A stretch of DNA of 36,168 nucleotides from Acidimicrobiia bacterium (GTDB lineage Bacteria > Actinomycetota > Acidimicrobiia > Spongiisociales > UBA5794), in contig JABDJC010000088.1 in assembly GCA_013003395.1 (NCBI GenBank), forward strand, positions 1 through 36,168. The letters are read 5' to 3'. Position 1 is the stretch's first letter; each line of letters starts with the position of its first letter. This document shows positions 29,941 to 36,168 of this stretch, piece by piece. The notes beneath the pieces are model-generated. The model saw only the letters and a list, made by a program, of their open reading frames with translations, ran no database searches and was not told the DNA's origin. Made by a program: the position numbers and the translations under genes.

Positions 29941-32007
29941 ATGGCGATGCCCGATCAGGCCCCTGCACGAAGTCGGACTCGGGTCGTGCAGCACCGCCTT
30001 CTCGCAAGCACTTCGATTGCTTCGGCCGCCCGAGCAGCCCTCGACGACCTCGACCTCGGAGAGTTCCTGACTGACGCCCAGATCGTCGTGTCGGAGCTTG
30101 CCACAAATGCGGTGCGCCACGGCATGCCGTTCGACGACGGTTGCGTCGCAATGCGGATAGCTCGCGAAGACTGGGGCGTCCGGATGGAAATCACTGATGC
30201 ACGTCCGTACTCCCGTCCGGTCATGATCGACAAGCCGCCGGACCGAGACGGCGGACGTGGTCTCGACATGATCGATCGCCTCAGCACGGCCTGGGGTTTC
30301 CGATCGGCTCGAACAACGACCTTCTGGGCAGAATTCAGCGAAGTTGTACCGGAAAGCGGACCAACCAAAGTGCTGGCCGCATGCCGCAGACTCCTCACCG
30401 ACGAGACCAGGCCGCCAGTCGAACTTCTGTTGGAGGCGGCGGCGACTCGTATGCGATGGTCGGTCGCGGAATTCCGACCTTCCGGCAGCGCTACGGCGGC
30501 CGCATCTGCCGGTTTCCGCGCGCCGACCACGAATGAACGCAACGCCCTCGATGGAGCGTGTGCCGGCGCAGTCGAAGTTCCAACAGAGATCGAGGTGAGC
30601 GGCGCATCGGACGTGGCCGTTGCGGTGCCGGTGACAGTGGCCGACCAGCTTCTCGGGGTCATCGGAGTCGTCGGACCGGACGACACGAGCGAGGACGCTC
30701 TCGAGCTGGCGCATTGGATCGCCGGCATCGTAGGCCCGGCTCTCGTCCGTGAGTCCGATCGCACGTCCCAAGATCACCTGGTCGATCAATTGACGTTTCT
30801 CGCACGGGCCACCGAAGCACTCGGCAGCTCACTCGACCATGACAAGACGCTCCAAGACGTCGCACGACTTCTCGTACCGGCGCGGGCCGACTGGTGCACG
30901 ATCAACCTGCTCAACGACGACGGTTCGATTCGCCGGGTGGCGGCTGAGCATTCCGATCCGCGCACGAAGGATCGGCTCCATGAACTCCTCGACAGTCACC
31001 CGCATGATCCCGATGCCGATACCGGCGTTCCGCTCGCGATCAAGACTGGGCAAGCATTGTTGTTTCCCGAGGTATCGCAGGATCTCCTCGAAGAAACCGC
31101 CAACGACCCCGAGTACCTCGAAATCACACGCGATCTTGCGATTCGCTCCTGCATCATCGCCCCGCTCGAGGCGAGAGGCTCAGTGCTCGGCACCATCAGC
31201 CTGGTGTCGACAGACCTCGATCGTTTGCGTTACGACGAGTCCGATCTCGCGTTGATCAAAGATCTCGCCCGCCGGGCAGCCGTAGCGATCGACAATGCTC
31301 GAATCCACACGAGCACGACCGAGGTTGCGCGGGCGCTGCAACAGACTCTGCTACCGACCGAGCTCCCGACGATTCCTGGCATGAACCTCGCCGCTCGCTA
31401 TGTCCCCTCCAACTCGAAACAACACGTAGGGGGCGACTTCTATGACGTCGTGGAGGCTGAGGACGGTTCTTGGTATGTGATCATCGGCGACGTGCAGGGC
31501 AAGGGCGTCAAGGCTGCCACGCTCATCGGATTGGCTCGCCACACCTTGCGGTCAGCCATCTTGCGGCTCGAGTCTCCAGCGGCCGCCCTCAAGACGCTCA
31601 ATCGTGCGCTCAATGCCGCTTCGACCGATCGGTCTTGTACCGCCGTGTGTGTCAGGGCAGTACCGGACGACCGCACATGGAATTTGACCATCGCCCGCGC
31701 CGGGCACCCTGAGCCCTTGATGGTGGCGAAAGGATCCGTTGAGCCCGTGTCGTCTCGCGGGGTATTGCTGGGGGTGATGGACGACGTGCTCATCGAAGAG
31801 GCGGGGGTCGAGTTGTCGCCAGCGACATCGTTGGTGCTCTTCACCGACGGTGCGATCGGGACGGATGGCGGAGCAGAAATCACGTTGCGACGCTCGCTCG
31901 AGGCTGTCGCAAGCCTCTCGGCTGACGGCATCGCCGACTCCATTGCTCCAGCCGTTGTCGACGATCTCGCGGTGCTCGTGCTACAGCCTCACGGCAGGGC
32001 TGTCTGA
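29941..32007 (+). CDS. SpoIIE-type PP2C phosphatase with N-terminal RsbW-like ATPase domain and GAF region
   Basis: A 688-residue cytoplasmic regulator. ATG at 29941 has AGGGA 8 nt upstream. The N-terminal HATPase domain (about 20-145) has a good N-box, VVSELATNAVRHG, a G1-like EITDARP and a G2-like GGRGLDMIDRL. A degenerate GAF-like stretch (150-275) and a clearer GAF domain (285-450) follow. The SpoIIE/PP2C phosphatase domain (470-688) has metal-binding motifs VGGDFYDV (about 496) and IGDVQGKG (about 515) and VLFTDGAIG. Such proteins dephosphorylate STAS antagonists, freeing them to bind the anti-sigma protein and release sigma. The fused kinase-like domain may phosphorylate the same antagonist. 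It ends 19 nt inside the convergent sigma gene. Confidence 0.88.
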   Translation: MAMPDQAPARSRTRVVQHRLLASTSIASAARAALDDLDLGEFLTDAQIVVSELATNAVRHGMPFDDGCVAMRIAREDWGVRMEITDARPYSRPVMIDKPPDRDGGRGLDMIDRLSTAWGFRSARTTTFWAEFSEVVPESGPTKVLAACRRLLTDETRPPVELLLEAAATRMRWSVAEFRPSGSATAAASAGFRAPTTNERNALDGACAGAVEVPTEIEVSGASDVAVAVPVTVADQLLGVIGVVGPDDTSEDALELAHWIAGIVGPALVRESDRTSQDHLVDQLTFLARATEALGSSLDHDKTLQDVARLLVPARADWCTINLLNDDGSIRRVAAEHSDPRTKDRLHELLDSHPHDPDADTGVPLAIKTGQALLFPEVSQDLLEETANDPEYLEITRDLAIRSCIIAPLEARGSVLGTISLVSTDLDRLRYDESDLALIKDLARRAAVAIDNARIHTSTTEVARALQQTLLPTELPTIPGMNLAARYVPSNSKQHVGGDFYDVVEAEDGSWYVIIGDVQGKGVKAATLIGLARHTLRSAILRLESPAAALKTLNRALNAASTDRSCTAVCVRAVPDDRTWNLTIARAGHPEPLMVAKGSVEPVSSRGVLLGVMDDVLIEEAGVELSPATSLVLFTDGAIGTDGGAEITLRRSLEAVASLSADGIADSIAPAVVDDLAVLVLQPHGRAV

Positions 32008-32717
32008 CGAAGCACGCCGAGGCAACTGTTCAGAAGCCGAGACACGTGGACTTGCGACATTCCGAGTTCTGACGCAACTTCGGTTTGGCTCATCCCGCGA
32101 TAGAAGCGGAAATACAAGATGCGCTGCTGGACGGCTGGAAGCTGCTCCAAGGCAGGGGCAACGGCCATCCACTCGGTGAGGAATGCGTATTGGTCTCTCG
32201 GTGCGGGTAATTCCACACCTCCCTCGTCGCCGAGTTCGTCGATGGAAGCCGGCACCGCAATGCGTGCTGACGTGTGGGCGTCGAGAACTTGTTGCGCACT
32301 GAGGCCCGTCTCGGCCGCGATTTCCGAGATCTTCGGGGAACGGCCAAGCCGTTGGCACAAACGATCAATGGCGTAGTCGACTTCGAGGCTGTTGGCGCGC
32401 ACACCGCGGGGAACACGAACCGTCCGAATCCGGTCGCGCACATGGTGCCTGAGTTCTCCAACGATGCTGGACAAGGCGTACGCCATGAACGCATCACCGC
32501 GGGAGCGGTCAAACCCGCTGACCGCTTTCAGCAATCCGATTGACGCGACTTGCACCAGGTCCTCGTGAGACTCTCCACGCCCATCGAATCTCCTTGCCAG
32601 TCGATCAGCGAGCGGCTGGCACACCTCCAACAGCGACGCACGAGCTTCGACATCAGGGAGCCTCTCGGCCAGTTCTGCGACCTTGTCTTCGTCGATTCTC
32701 GCTGCAGCTGCATTCAT
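31989..32717 (-). CDS. SigB/SigF-family alternative sigma factor
   Basis: A 242-residue sigma factor with regions 2, 3 and 4. Region 2 includes GESHEDLVQVASIGLLKAVSGFDRSRG, with the DLVQ core-binding motif, and AYALSSIVGELRHHVRDR; region 3 includes LGRSPKISEIAAETGLS; region 4 includes MSQTEVASELGMSQVHVSRLL. This full set without region 1 is the SigB/SigF/SigG type controlled by partner switching. ATG at 32717 overlaps the rsbW-like stop (ATGA, 32714-32717), so the two are translationally coupled, which keeps sigma and its inhibitor in balance. An open frame upstream to 32837 is in the rsbW-like coding region and is not used. The product likely drives a general stress or developmental regulon. 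Confidence 0.88.
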   Translation of the reverse strand: MNAAAARIDEDKVAELAERLPDVEARASLLEVCQPLADRLARRFDGRGESHEDLVQVASIGLLKAVSGFDRSRGDAFMAYALSSIVGELRHHVRDRIRTVRVPRGVRANSLEVDYAIDRLCQRLGRSPKISEIAAETGLSAQQVLDAHTSARIAVPASIDELGDEGGVELPAPRDQYAFLTEWMAVAPALEQLPAVQQRILYFRFYRGMSQTEVASELGMSQVHVSRLLNSCLGVLRQTALP

Positions 32718-33091
32718 GATGTAGCCGACCTCTTCGAGAACTGCAGCCCGGGGCGGTCTGCGTCGATCGAGAGGTTGGTGACCACACCCGACAGAATTCG
32801 AAACGCCAGGCTGCTTTCGAGGTCTTTCGCTGACCACGTCCCTTTGGTGTCGTCGCCGCTCACAAACATGTCGACAGAGCCGTCGCTTGCGCCGGCCACG
32901 AAGGTGAGTTCGGTGGAGGTGTGTCCGAGCACGAGAAGCGCAGCCTCTTCGACCGCGATCATTGCGTCATCGATCTCGTCGATGGTCAGGTCGGCCGCGG
33001 CAGCAATCGCAGCCACCACTGCACGAAGCACCGGCAACGACGATGGCGCGGCGGCAACGTGAACCGTCACGGGTTGCACTGTTTCGCCCAT
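32714..33091 (-). CDS. RsbW-like anti-sigma protein (degenerate HATPase)
   Basis: A 125-residue protein with the size and secondary-structure order of RsbW-type anti-sigma factors: strand, helix PSSLPVLRAVVAAIAAAADL, N-box helix IDDAMIAVEEAALLVLGH, then strands. The Asn expected after the EA pair of the N-box (ExxxN) is absent, and no convincing DxGxG or GxGL motif follows, so ATP binding and kinase activity are doubtful. It is directly upstream of, and coupled to, the SigB/F-type gene, and divergent from the STAS gene. The ATG at 33091 is preferred; TTG at 33100 is possible. It probably holds the sigma factor, with phosphorylation of the antagonist perhaps done elsewhere. Confidence 0.7.
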   Translation of the reverse strand: MGETVQPVTVHVAAAPSSLPVLRAVVAAIAAAADLTIDEIDDAMIAVEEAALLVLGHTSTELTFVAGASDGSVDMFVSGDDTKGTWSAKDLESSLAFRILSGVVTNLSIDADRPGLQFSKRSATS

Positions 33092-33100
33092 CAAATGCAA

Positions 33101-33106
33101 GTACCC
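33101..33106 (-). promoter_or_regulatory. Possible SigB/F-type -10 element (GGGTAC)
   Basis: GGGTAC on the minus strand lies 9 nt before the ATG at 33091. GGGTA[C/T] is the -10 signature of actinobacterial SigF/SigB promoters. A clean GTTT-type -35 at the expected distance is not seen. If used, the message would be leaderless or nearly so. Confidence 0.25.
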
Positions 33107-33153
33107 TCGGGGTCGGGAAATGCCTGACCGACGATAGCGCCAGGAGTGATGGA

Positions 33154-33504
33154 TTGGATAGGCAGCTGATCAATCGTGTCGAGACCGACAGCAACGGTCG
33201 CCAGATCGTCACTGTCTCAGGGGTCATCGACCTGCGGACGGCCGACACGTTCGCGAACGAGCTGAACCAGGTGCTGGCCTCAATCACGTCCGAGGTGGTG
33301 GTTGATCTGCGGGACGTCGAGTTCCTGGATTCGACGGGCGTGACCGCGTTGATGAGGGCCGGCAAGGCTTTGCGCACGAACGGTGGAGAACTGGTGTTGG
33401 TTTGTGCGACGGGTCCGGTTCGTCGAGTGCTCGAAGTCAGCGGGGTCGATGAGGTCTTCCGAGTCGTCGCGTCGCAGGCTGAGGTCAACCACGAAGACGC
33501 CTGA
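33154..33504 (+). CDS. STAS-domain anti-sigma factor antagonist (RsbV/SpoIIAA type)
   Basis: A 116-residue single STAS domain: INRVETDSNGRQIVTVSGVIDLRTADTF, then VVVDLRDVEFLDSTGVTALMRA, where the Ser of DSTG is the expected phosphorylation site, and LVLVCATGPVRRVLEVSGVDEVF. In unphosphorylated form such proteins bind the anti-sigma protein and free the sigma factor. The start is the TTG at 33154: AGGAG at 33142-33146 is 7 nt upstream and the resulting length is normal for the family, whereas the ATG at 33149 is out of frame and closes after six codons. It is divergent from the rsbW-like gene (62 nt apart). Confidence 0.88.
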   Translation: MDRQLINRVETDSNGRQIVTVSGVIDLRTADTFANELNQVLASITSEVVVDLRDVEFLDSTGVTALMRAGKALRTNGGELVLVCATGPVRRVLEVSGVDEVFRVVASQAEVNHEDA

Positions 33505-33546
33505 ACGCTGGAACGTCAGGTCCCCTGGAACACATAGGAGCCAGAA

Positions 33547-34137
33547 ATGCGATTGGTGGTCACCGACTTCATGAGCCTCGACGGTGTCGTACAAGCTCCG
33601 GGAGGACCTGAAGAAGACACTGACGGAGGCTTCGCACACGGCGGATGGTCGATGCCGGTCTTTGATGTGGAGGTGATGGGTGCCGCCATCGCCAAGGGCA
33701 TGGAGACCACCGACGCTCTGCTGTTCGGCCGACGCACGTGGCAGGCGATGGCTGGAGCGTGGCCCGAGCGGGCGGGCGATCCGTATGCCGACCAGATGAA
33801 CGCCATCGACAAATACGTCGTCTCGCGATCACTCACCGAAGACGACATGTCGGCGTGGAAGAACTCGACCTTGCTGTCGAACTCTGATCCAGCATCCGCG
33901 GTCGCCGAACTCAAGGAGAGGGACGGCCGAGACCTGCTGGTGTGGGGCAGCGCAGCGCTTGTTCGTACGTTGGTGACCGCCGACTTGGTGGACGTCTACC
34001 AGTTGATGATCGCCCCACTCCTGTTGGGCGGAGGGAAGCGGATCTTCCCGGACGACGGAATAGCGCGATCGTTGAAACTCGAGAGCCTCGAGCAGGCGTC
34101 CACGGGCGTGCTCATCGCGACATACACAAAGGCGTGA
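33547..34137 (+). CDS. RibD C-terminal/DHFR-fold reductase family protein
   Basis: A 196-residue enzyme of the dihydrofolate-reductase/RibD-C fold. The opening MRLVVTDFMSLDGVVQAPGG is the family signature, followed by TTDALLFGRRTWQAMA (cofactor-binding helix region), GRDLLVWGSAALVRTLV (the G-S-A/x phosphate loop) and YQLMIAPLLLGGGKRIF near the end. Such stand-alone proteins use NAD(P)H, but substrates are mostly unknown; they are neither true FolA nor RibD. TAGGAG stands 7 nt before the ATG. It is 42 nt downstream of the STAS gene in the same direction and may be co-transcribed with it. Confidence 0.85.
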   Translation: MRLVVTDFMSLDGVVQAPGGPEEDTDGGFAHGGWSMPVFDVEVMGAAIAKGMETTDALLFGRRTWQAMAGAWPERAGDPYADQMNAIDKYVVSRSLTEDDMSAWKNSTLLSNSDPASAVAELKERDGRDLLVWGSAALVRTLVTADLVDVYQLMIAPLLLGGGKRIFPDDGIARSLKLESLEQASTGVLIATYTKA

Positions 34138-34158
34138 ACCCCATCAAACGGCGACCCC

Positions 34159-34191
34159 TCGGTGCCTCCGGAACCGACTCCGGGGCACCGA
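34159..34191. terminator. Hairpin between convergent genes
   Basis: TCGGTGCC at 34159-34166 pairs with GGCACCGA at 34184-34191, with an inner CCGG/CCGG pairing (34168-34171 with 34180-34183). It follows the reductase gene by 21 nt and lies 43 nt beyond the stop of the convergent propeller gene, so it may end both. No T-run is present. Confidence 0.5.
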
Positions 34192-34234
34192 TCGAGTGGG
34201 TGCTCGGTACCCCGGATGGTCAGTCGGTCAGCCG

Positions 34235-35602
34235 TCAGTCCCCCACCAGGCGATGCATCGCGCCCGTTTCGCCGACTGGCGCAAAGTTCTCGCTCGTCAG
34301 CACGTAGACGTTGCCGCGCCGGTCTTGACCCAATCCCATGAGATACACGTCGAGCGCACCACTCGCTGGGACGAGTTCGAGAATCTCATCGCCGTCGCCA
34401 AGATGAAAGATCCGCCCCGATGCCGGCACGAAACTGCGGCTGAAGTCTCCGAACACGTACGATCCGCGAAGCTCCGACAGCTCATTGGCGCTGTAGGTGA
34501 AGCCACCCGCGATCGAGATGCCTTCGTCATGGTCGTATTGCGCGATCGGGTCGATCATCCCCACCGGGACGCCAGGCGAGTCAACCGTGGTGAATCCCGG
34601 GTCGTCTCCGTTCATTTCGAACAGGAACGTGCCTTCTTTGACGGGCCAGCCGTAGTTGCCGCCTGAGACCACAACATCGACTTCTTCGATGTCGTTTTGA
34701 CCGACATCTGCCGCGATCAACGTCTGGCCCGTGAACGACATCCGGAACGGGTTTCGGAATCCGTAGGCGAATATCTCGTCTGCCCCTTCGGATCCGACGA
34801 ACGGGTTGTCGGCCGGGATACCGTACTTGCCATTCGCCGAGTTCTTGCCCGTGGGGTTGATTCGCAAGATCTTGCCGAGGACATTGCCGTCACTGAGGTC
34901 TTGCCCGTTGCCTCCGACCGCATGACCGTCGCCCTGATCGTCGGCGTTGCCGCCGTCGCCGATGGCGATGTAGAGATGGCCGTCTGGCCCAAACACCAGA
35001 GCGCCCGCATTGTGATTGAACTGCGGTTCGTCCACTCGCATCAACACCCGACTGTTCGGAGCTGCCGTGGAGCTCGGGTTGCGCGGATTCGGTACCCGCC
35101 ACTCTCGAATCACCGATTGGTGATGAGCTTCGACCCCGTCTGGCATGGTCGAGAAATCAGCTGGTCCGTTCACCGGTTCCGACGAGTAGGTGTAGAACCG
35201 TCCGTTGGTGGTGTAGTTCGGATGAAACGCCAATCCAAGCAAACCGCGTTCATCAAACGTTCCCGGACCGAACGCACCGAGTTCGACGAGCAGTCCGAGC
35301 CCTTCCGCTCCGACGTCCAACAGCAAGTGCCTGTCCGGCACATTCGGTGCCGGCGCGACTTTGATCGCCCAGATCTTGCCGACCTGGTCGACAACGAAGA
35401 CGCGACGACTGTCGCCCGGCGCGTTGATCGCCCAAAGAGGTGTGGTGAATCCGTCGGCCACCAACTCGAGATCGATGCCGATGTCCGATGGCTGGATGAC
35501 GTCGCTGATCACATCGTCGTGTGTTGCGACTGCGGCGGTTGAGAGTGCTGCGAGCATCGCCATGACGATCGCCAGCGTGCCCATGGTCTTCGACAAGCGC
35601 AT
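34235..35602 (-). CDS. Secreted PQQ-dependent sugar dehydrogenase-like propeller (GSDH family)
   Basis: A 455-residue exported protein. ATG at 35602 has GGGAG 5 nt upstream and starts a signal peptide (MRLSKTMGTLAIVMAMLAAL) cleaved near AVATHDD. The mature part has the glucose/sorbosone dehydrogenase propeller signatures: GLLGLAFHPNY, FNHNAGALVFGPDGHLYIAIGDGG, GKILRINPTG, AYGFRNPFRMSF, EEVDVVVSGGNYGWP and GSYVFGDF. Members use PQQ and calcium to oxidise sugars or related alcohols; some bind no cofactor (HHIP-like). Assignment to a sugar substrate is not possible by eye. The longer open frame to 36103 runs antisense to the charged protein gene and is rejected. A GGAAC-N17-CGTAC promoter-like site lies upstream (35631-35657). 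Confidence 0.85.
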   Translation of the reverse strand: MRLSKTMGTLAIVMAMLAALSTAAVATHDDVISDVIQPSDIGIDLELVADGFTTPLWAINAPGDSRRVFVVDQVGKIWAIKVAPAPNVPDRHLLLDVGAEGLGLLVELGAFGPGTFDERGLLGLAFHPNYTTNGRFYTYSSEPVNGPADFSTMPDGVEAHHQSVIREWRVPNPRNPSSTAAPNSRVLMRVDEPQFNHNAGALVFGPDGHLYIAIGDGGNADDQGDGHAVGGNGQDLSDGNVLGKILRINPTGKNSANGKYGIPADNPFVGSEGADEIFAYGFRNPFRMSFTGQTLIAADVGQNDIEEVDVVVSGGNYGWPVKEGTFLFEMNGDDPGFTTVDSPGVPVGMIDPIAQYDHDEGISIAGGFTYSANELSELRGSYVFGDFSRSFVPASGRIFHLGDGDEILELVPASGALDVYLMGLGQDRRGNVYVLTSENFAPVGETGAMHRLVGD

Positions 35603-35630
35603 GTTGTCTCCCTTCGGCTTGTACCAAGCA

Positions 35631-35657
35631 GTACGGAGCCGACATGCTGTTGGTTCC
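35631..35657 (-). promoter_or_regulatory. ECF-like promoter of the dehydrogenase gene
   Basis: Minus strand: GGAAC (35657-35653), 17 nt, CGTAC (35635-35631), expected start near 35624 and a leader of about 22 nt. The -35-like part and spacing equal those of the regulon motif, but the -10-like part is of the common CGT type and not CCAAT. Confidence 0.35.
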
Positions 35658-35757
35658 GTCGGCGGCACAAATCCTGGAAGCGCCGTGCCGCATCGAGGTC
35701 GCGTTGCGCCGCTACCTTGATTCCTGCAAGTCGTTCGAGCCAAGGCGGATCCAATCG

Positions 35758-36069
35758 ATGGACGACCAGAACCAGTCTCCATATGGCGGAGCGGAAGAAC
35801 CTCTGAGCGACGCCGAGCAATACGAGAAGGAACGCAAGGAATCCGCTGCGCGGTATGAGGCAGAACGGCTTGCGGACCGAGCTCGCTCCGATGAAGCACG
35901 CAAAGAAGGGGCCGACGAGCGTGCCGAGGAACTGCGCGATGAACGGGAAGAGGCCGAGGCAGCACGTCGTGAGGCTCGCGAACAGGCAGACGCCCGAAGG
36001 CGCGCCGCACGGGAAGAGGCAGACGAGAGACGCCGAGCGGCCCGCGAGGCTCGAGAAACCGACCGGTGA
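35758..36069 (+). CDS. Small highly charged helical protein of unknown function
   Basis: A 103-residue protein without recognisable domain. After a short polar lead (MDDQNQSPYGGAEEPLSD) nearly all of it is Glu, Arg, Ala, Asp and Lys, in repeated units such as REAREQADARRRAAREEADE, predicting one long single helix or coiled coil. ATG at 35758 is chosen because GGCGGA lies about 8 nt upstream and the extension to 35644 has a different composition. It is divergent from the secreted dehydrogenase gene (155 nt apart). Proteins of this composition can be structural spacers or nucleic-acid-associated; nothing more can be said. Confidence 0.55.
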   Translation: MDDQNQSPYGGAEEPLSDAEQYEKERKESAARYEAERLADRARSDEARKEGADERAEELRDEREEAEAARREAREQADARRRAAREEADERRRAAREARETDR

Positions 36070-36133
36070 CCGCTCTCTGGACCGCTGAGGTTCCGAGCGA
36101 CACCCGCTCGTCGAGCCACGTGCAGTCGTAGCC

Positions 36134-36168
36134 GTGTTGTACTTCGCCTACGGATCGAATCTCTGCGC
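36134..36168 (+). CDS. Start of a gamma-glutamylcyclotransferase-like gene (partial)
   Basis: The last 35 nt read GTG TTG TAC TTC GCC TAC GGA TCG AAT CTC TGC, that is (M)LYFAYGSNLC. The Y-F-A-Y-G-S-N-L opening is the hallmark of the gamma-glutamylcyclotransferase/AIG2-like fold, where YGSNL binds the substrate. Only 11 codons are inside the window, and GTG 36134 or TTG 36137 could be the start. It follows the charged protein gene by about 64 nt. Confidence 0.7.
   Translation, partial: MLYFAYGSNLC

Noticed and set aside
35603-36103. N-terminal extension of the dehydrogenase frame
   Set aside because: It has no signal peptide, is Arg/Pro-rich antisense to the charged protein gene, and a good ribosome site and signal peptide mark 35602 as the start.

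Overview
The window looks like a chromosomal segment of a high-GC Actinomycetota genome. Support for this comes from frequent GTG/TTG starts, a DivIVA-family protein, a SigB/SigF-type partner-switching module with a SpoIIE-type phosphatase, Sec-secreted proteins without outer-membrane export partners, and a lipoprotein amino-acid-binding protein. The mix resembles Acidimicrobiia (Ilumatobacter-like) genomes, but that is inference from gene content and not a measured placement.

Layout. 1-6850 is housekeeping: the tail of a probable acyltransferase, a DivIVA-like coiled-coil protein, an NfuA-type Fe-S carrier divergent from an ATP-grasp enzyme, a long-chain acyl-CoA synthetase divergent from 4-alpha-glucanotransferase MalQ. 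6850-9811 is a minus-strand operon: amino-acid-binding lipoprotein, attenuator-like hairpin, HisM-type permease, small NTF2-like protein, PqqB-like metallo-hydrolase; the last three overlap by 4 nt each and no ABC ATPase is present. 9976-10878 encodes a secreted beta-propeller protein.

11239-29875 is the striking part, all on the minus strand. In transcription order it holds a small secreted beta-gamma-crystallin-like protein, an ECF sigma factor, a membrane anti-sigma-like protein, a secreted protein of about 2840 residues carrying both a subtilisin (S8) and an immune-inhibitor-A-type (M6) protease, and a secreted protein of about 2500 residues with an M14 carboxypeptidase and an LVIVD-type propeller. 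The two giants share a C-terminal module of about 430-460 residues ending in nearly identical residues. A bipartite promoter-like motif (A-rich stretch, GGAAC[T/C]CG, 17 nt from GGAAC to CCAAT or ACAAT) stands 21-25 nt (from the predicted transcription start) before the operon and before each giant gene, and once more in front of a gene-poor stretch with two hairpins, a candidate small RNA. I read this as one autoregulated ECF regulon for extracellular proteolysis; this is my main proposal.

29941-33504 is a complete partner-switching module: SpoIIE phosphatase with an N-terminal kinase-like domain and GAF region, RsbW-like anti-sigma protein, SigB/F-type sigma factor and a STAS antagonist. 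33547-36168 holds a RibD/DHFR-fold reductase, a secreted glucose/sorbosone-dehydrogenase-type propeller, a small charged protein and the first codons of a gamma-glutamylcyclotransferase-like gene. No tRNA, rRNA, CRISPR array, insertion sequence or phage gene was seen.
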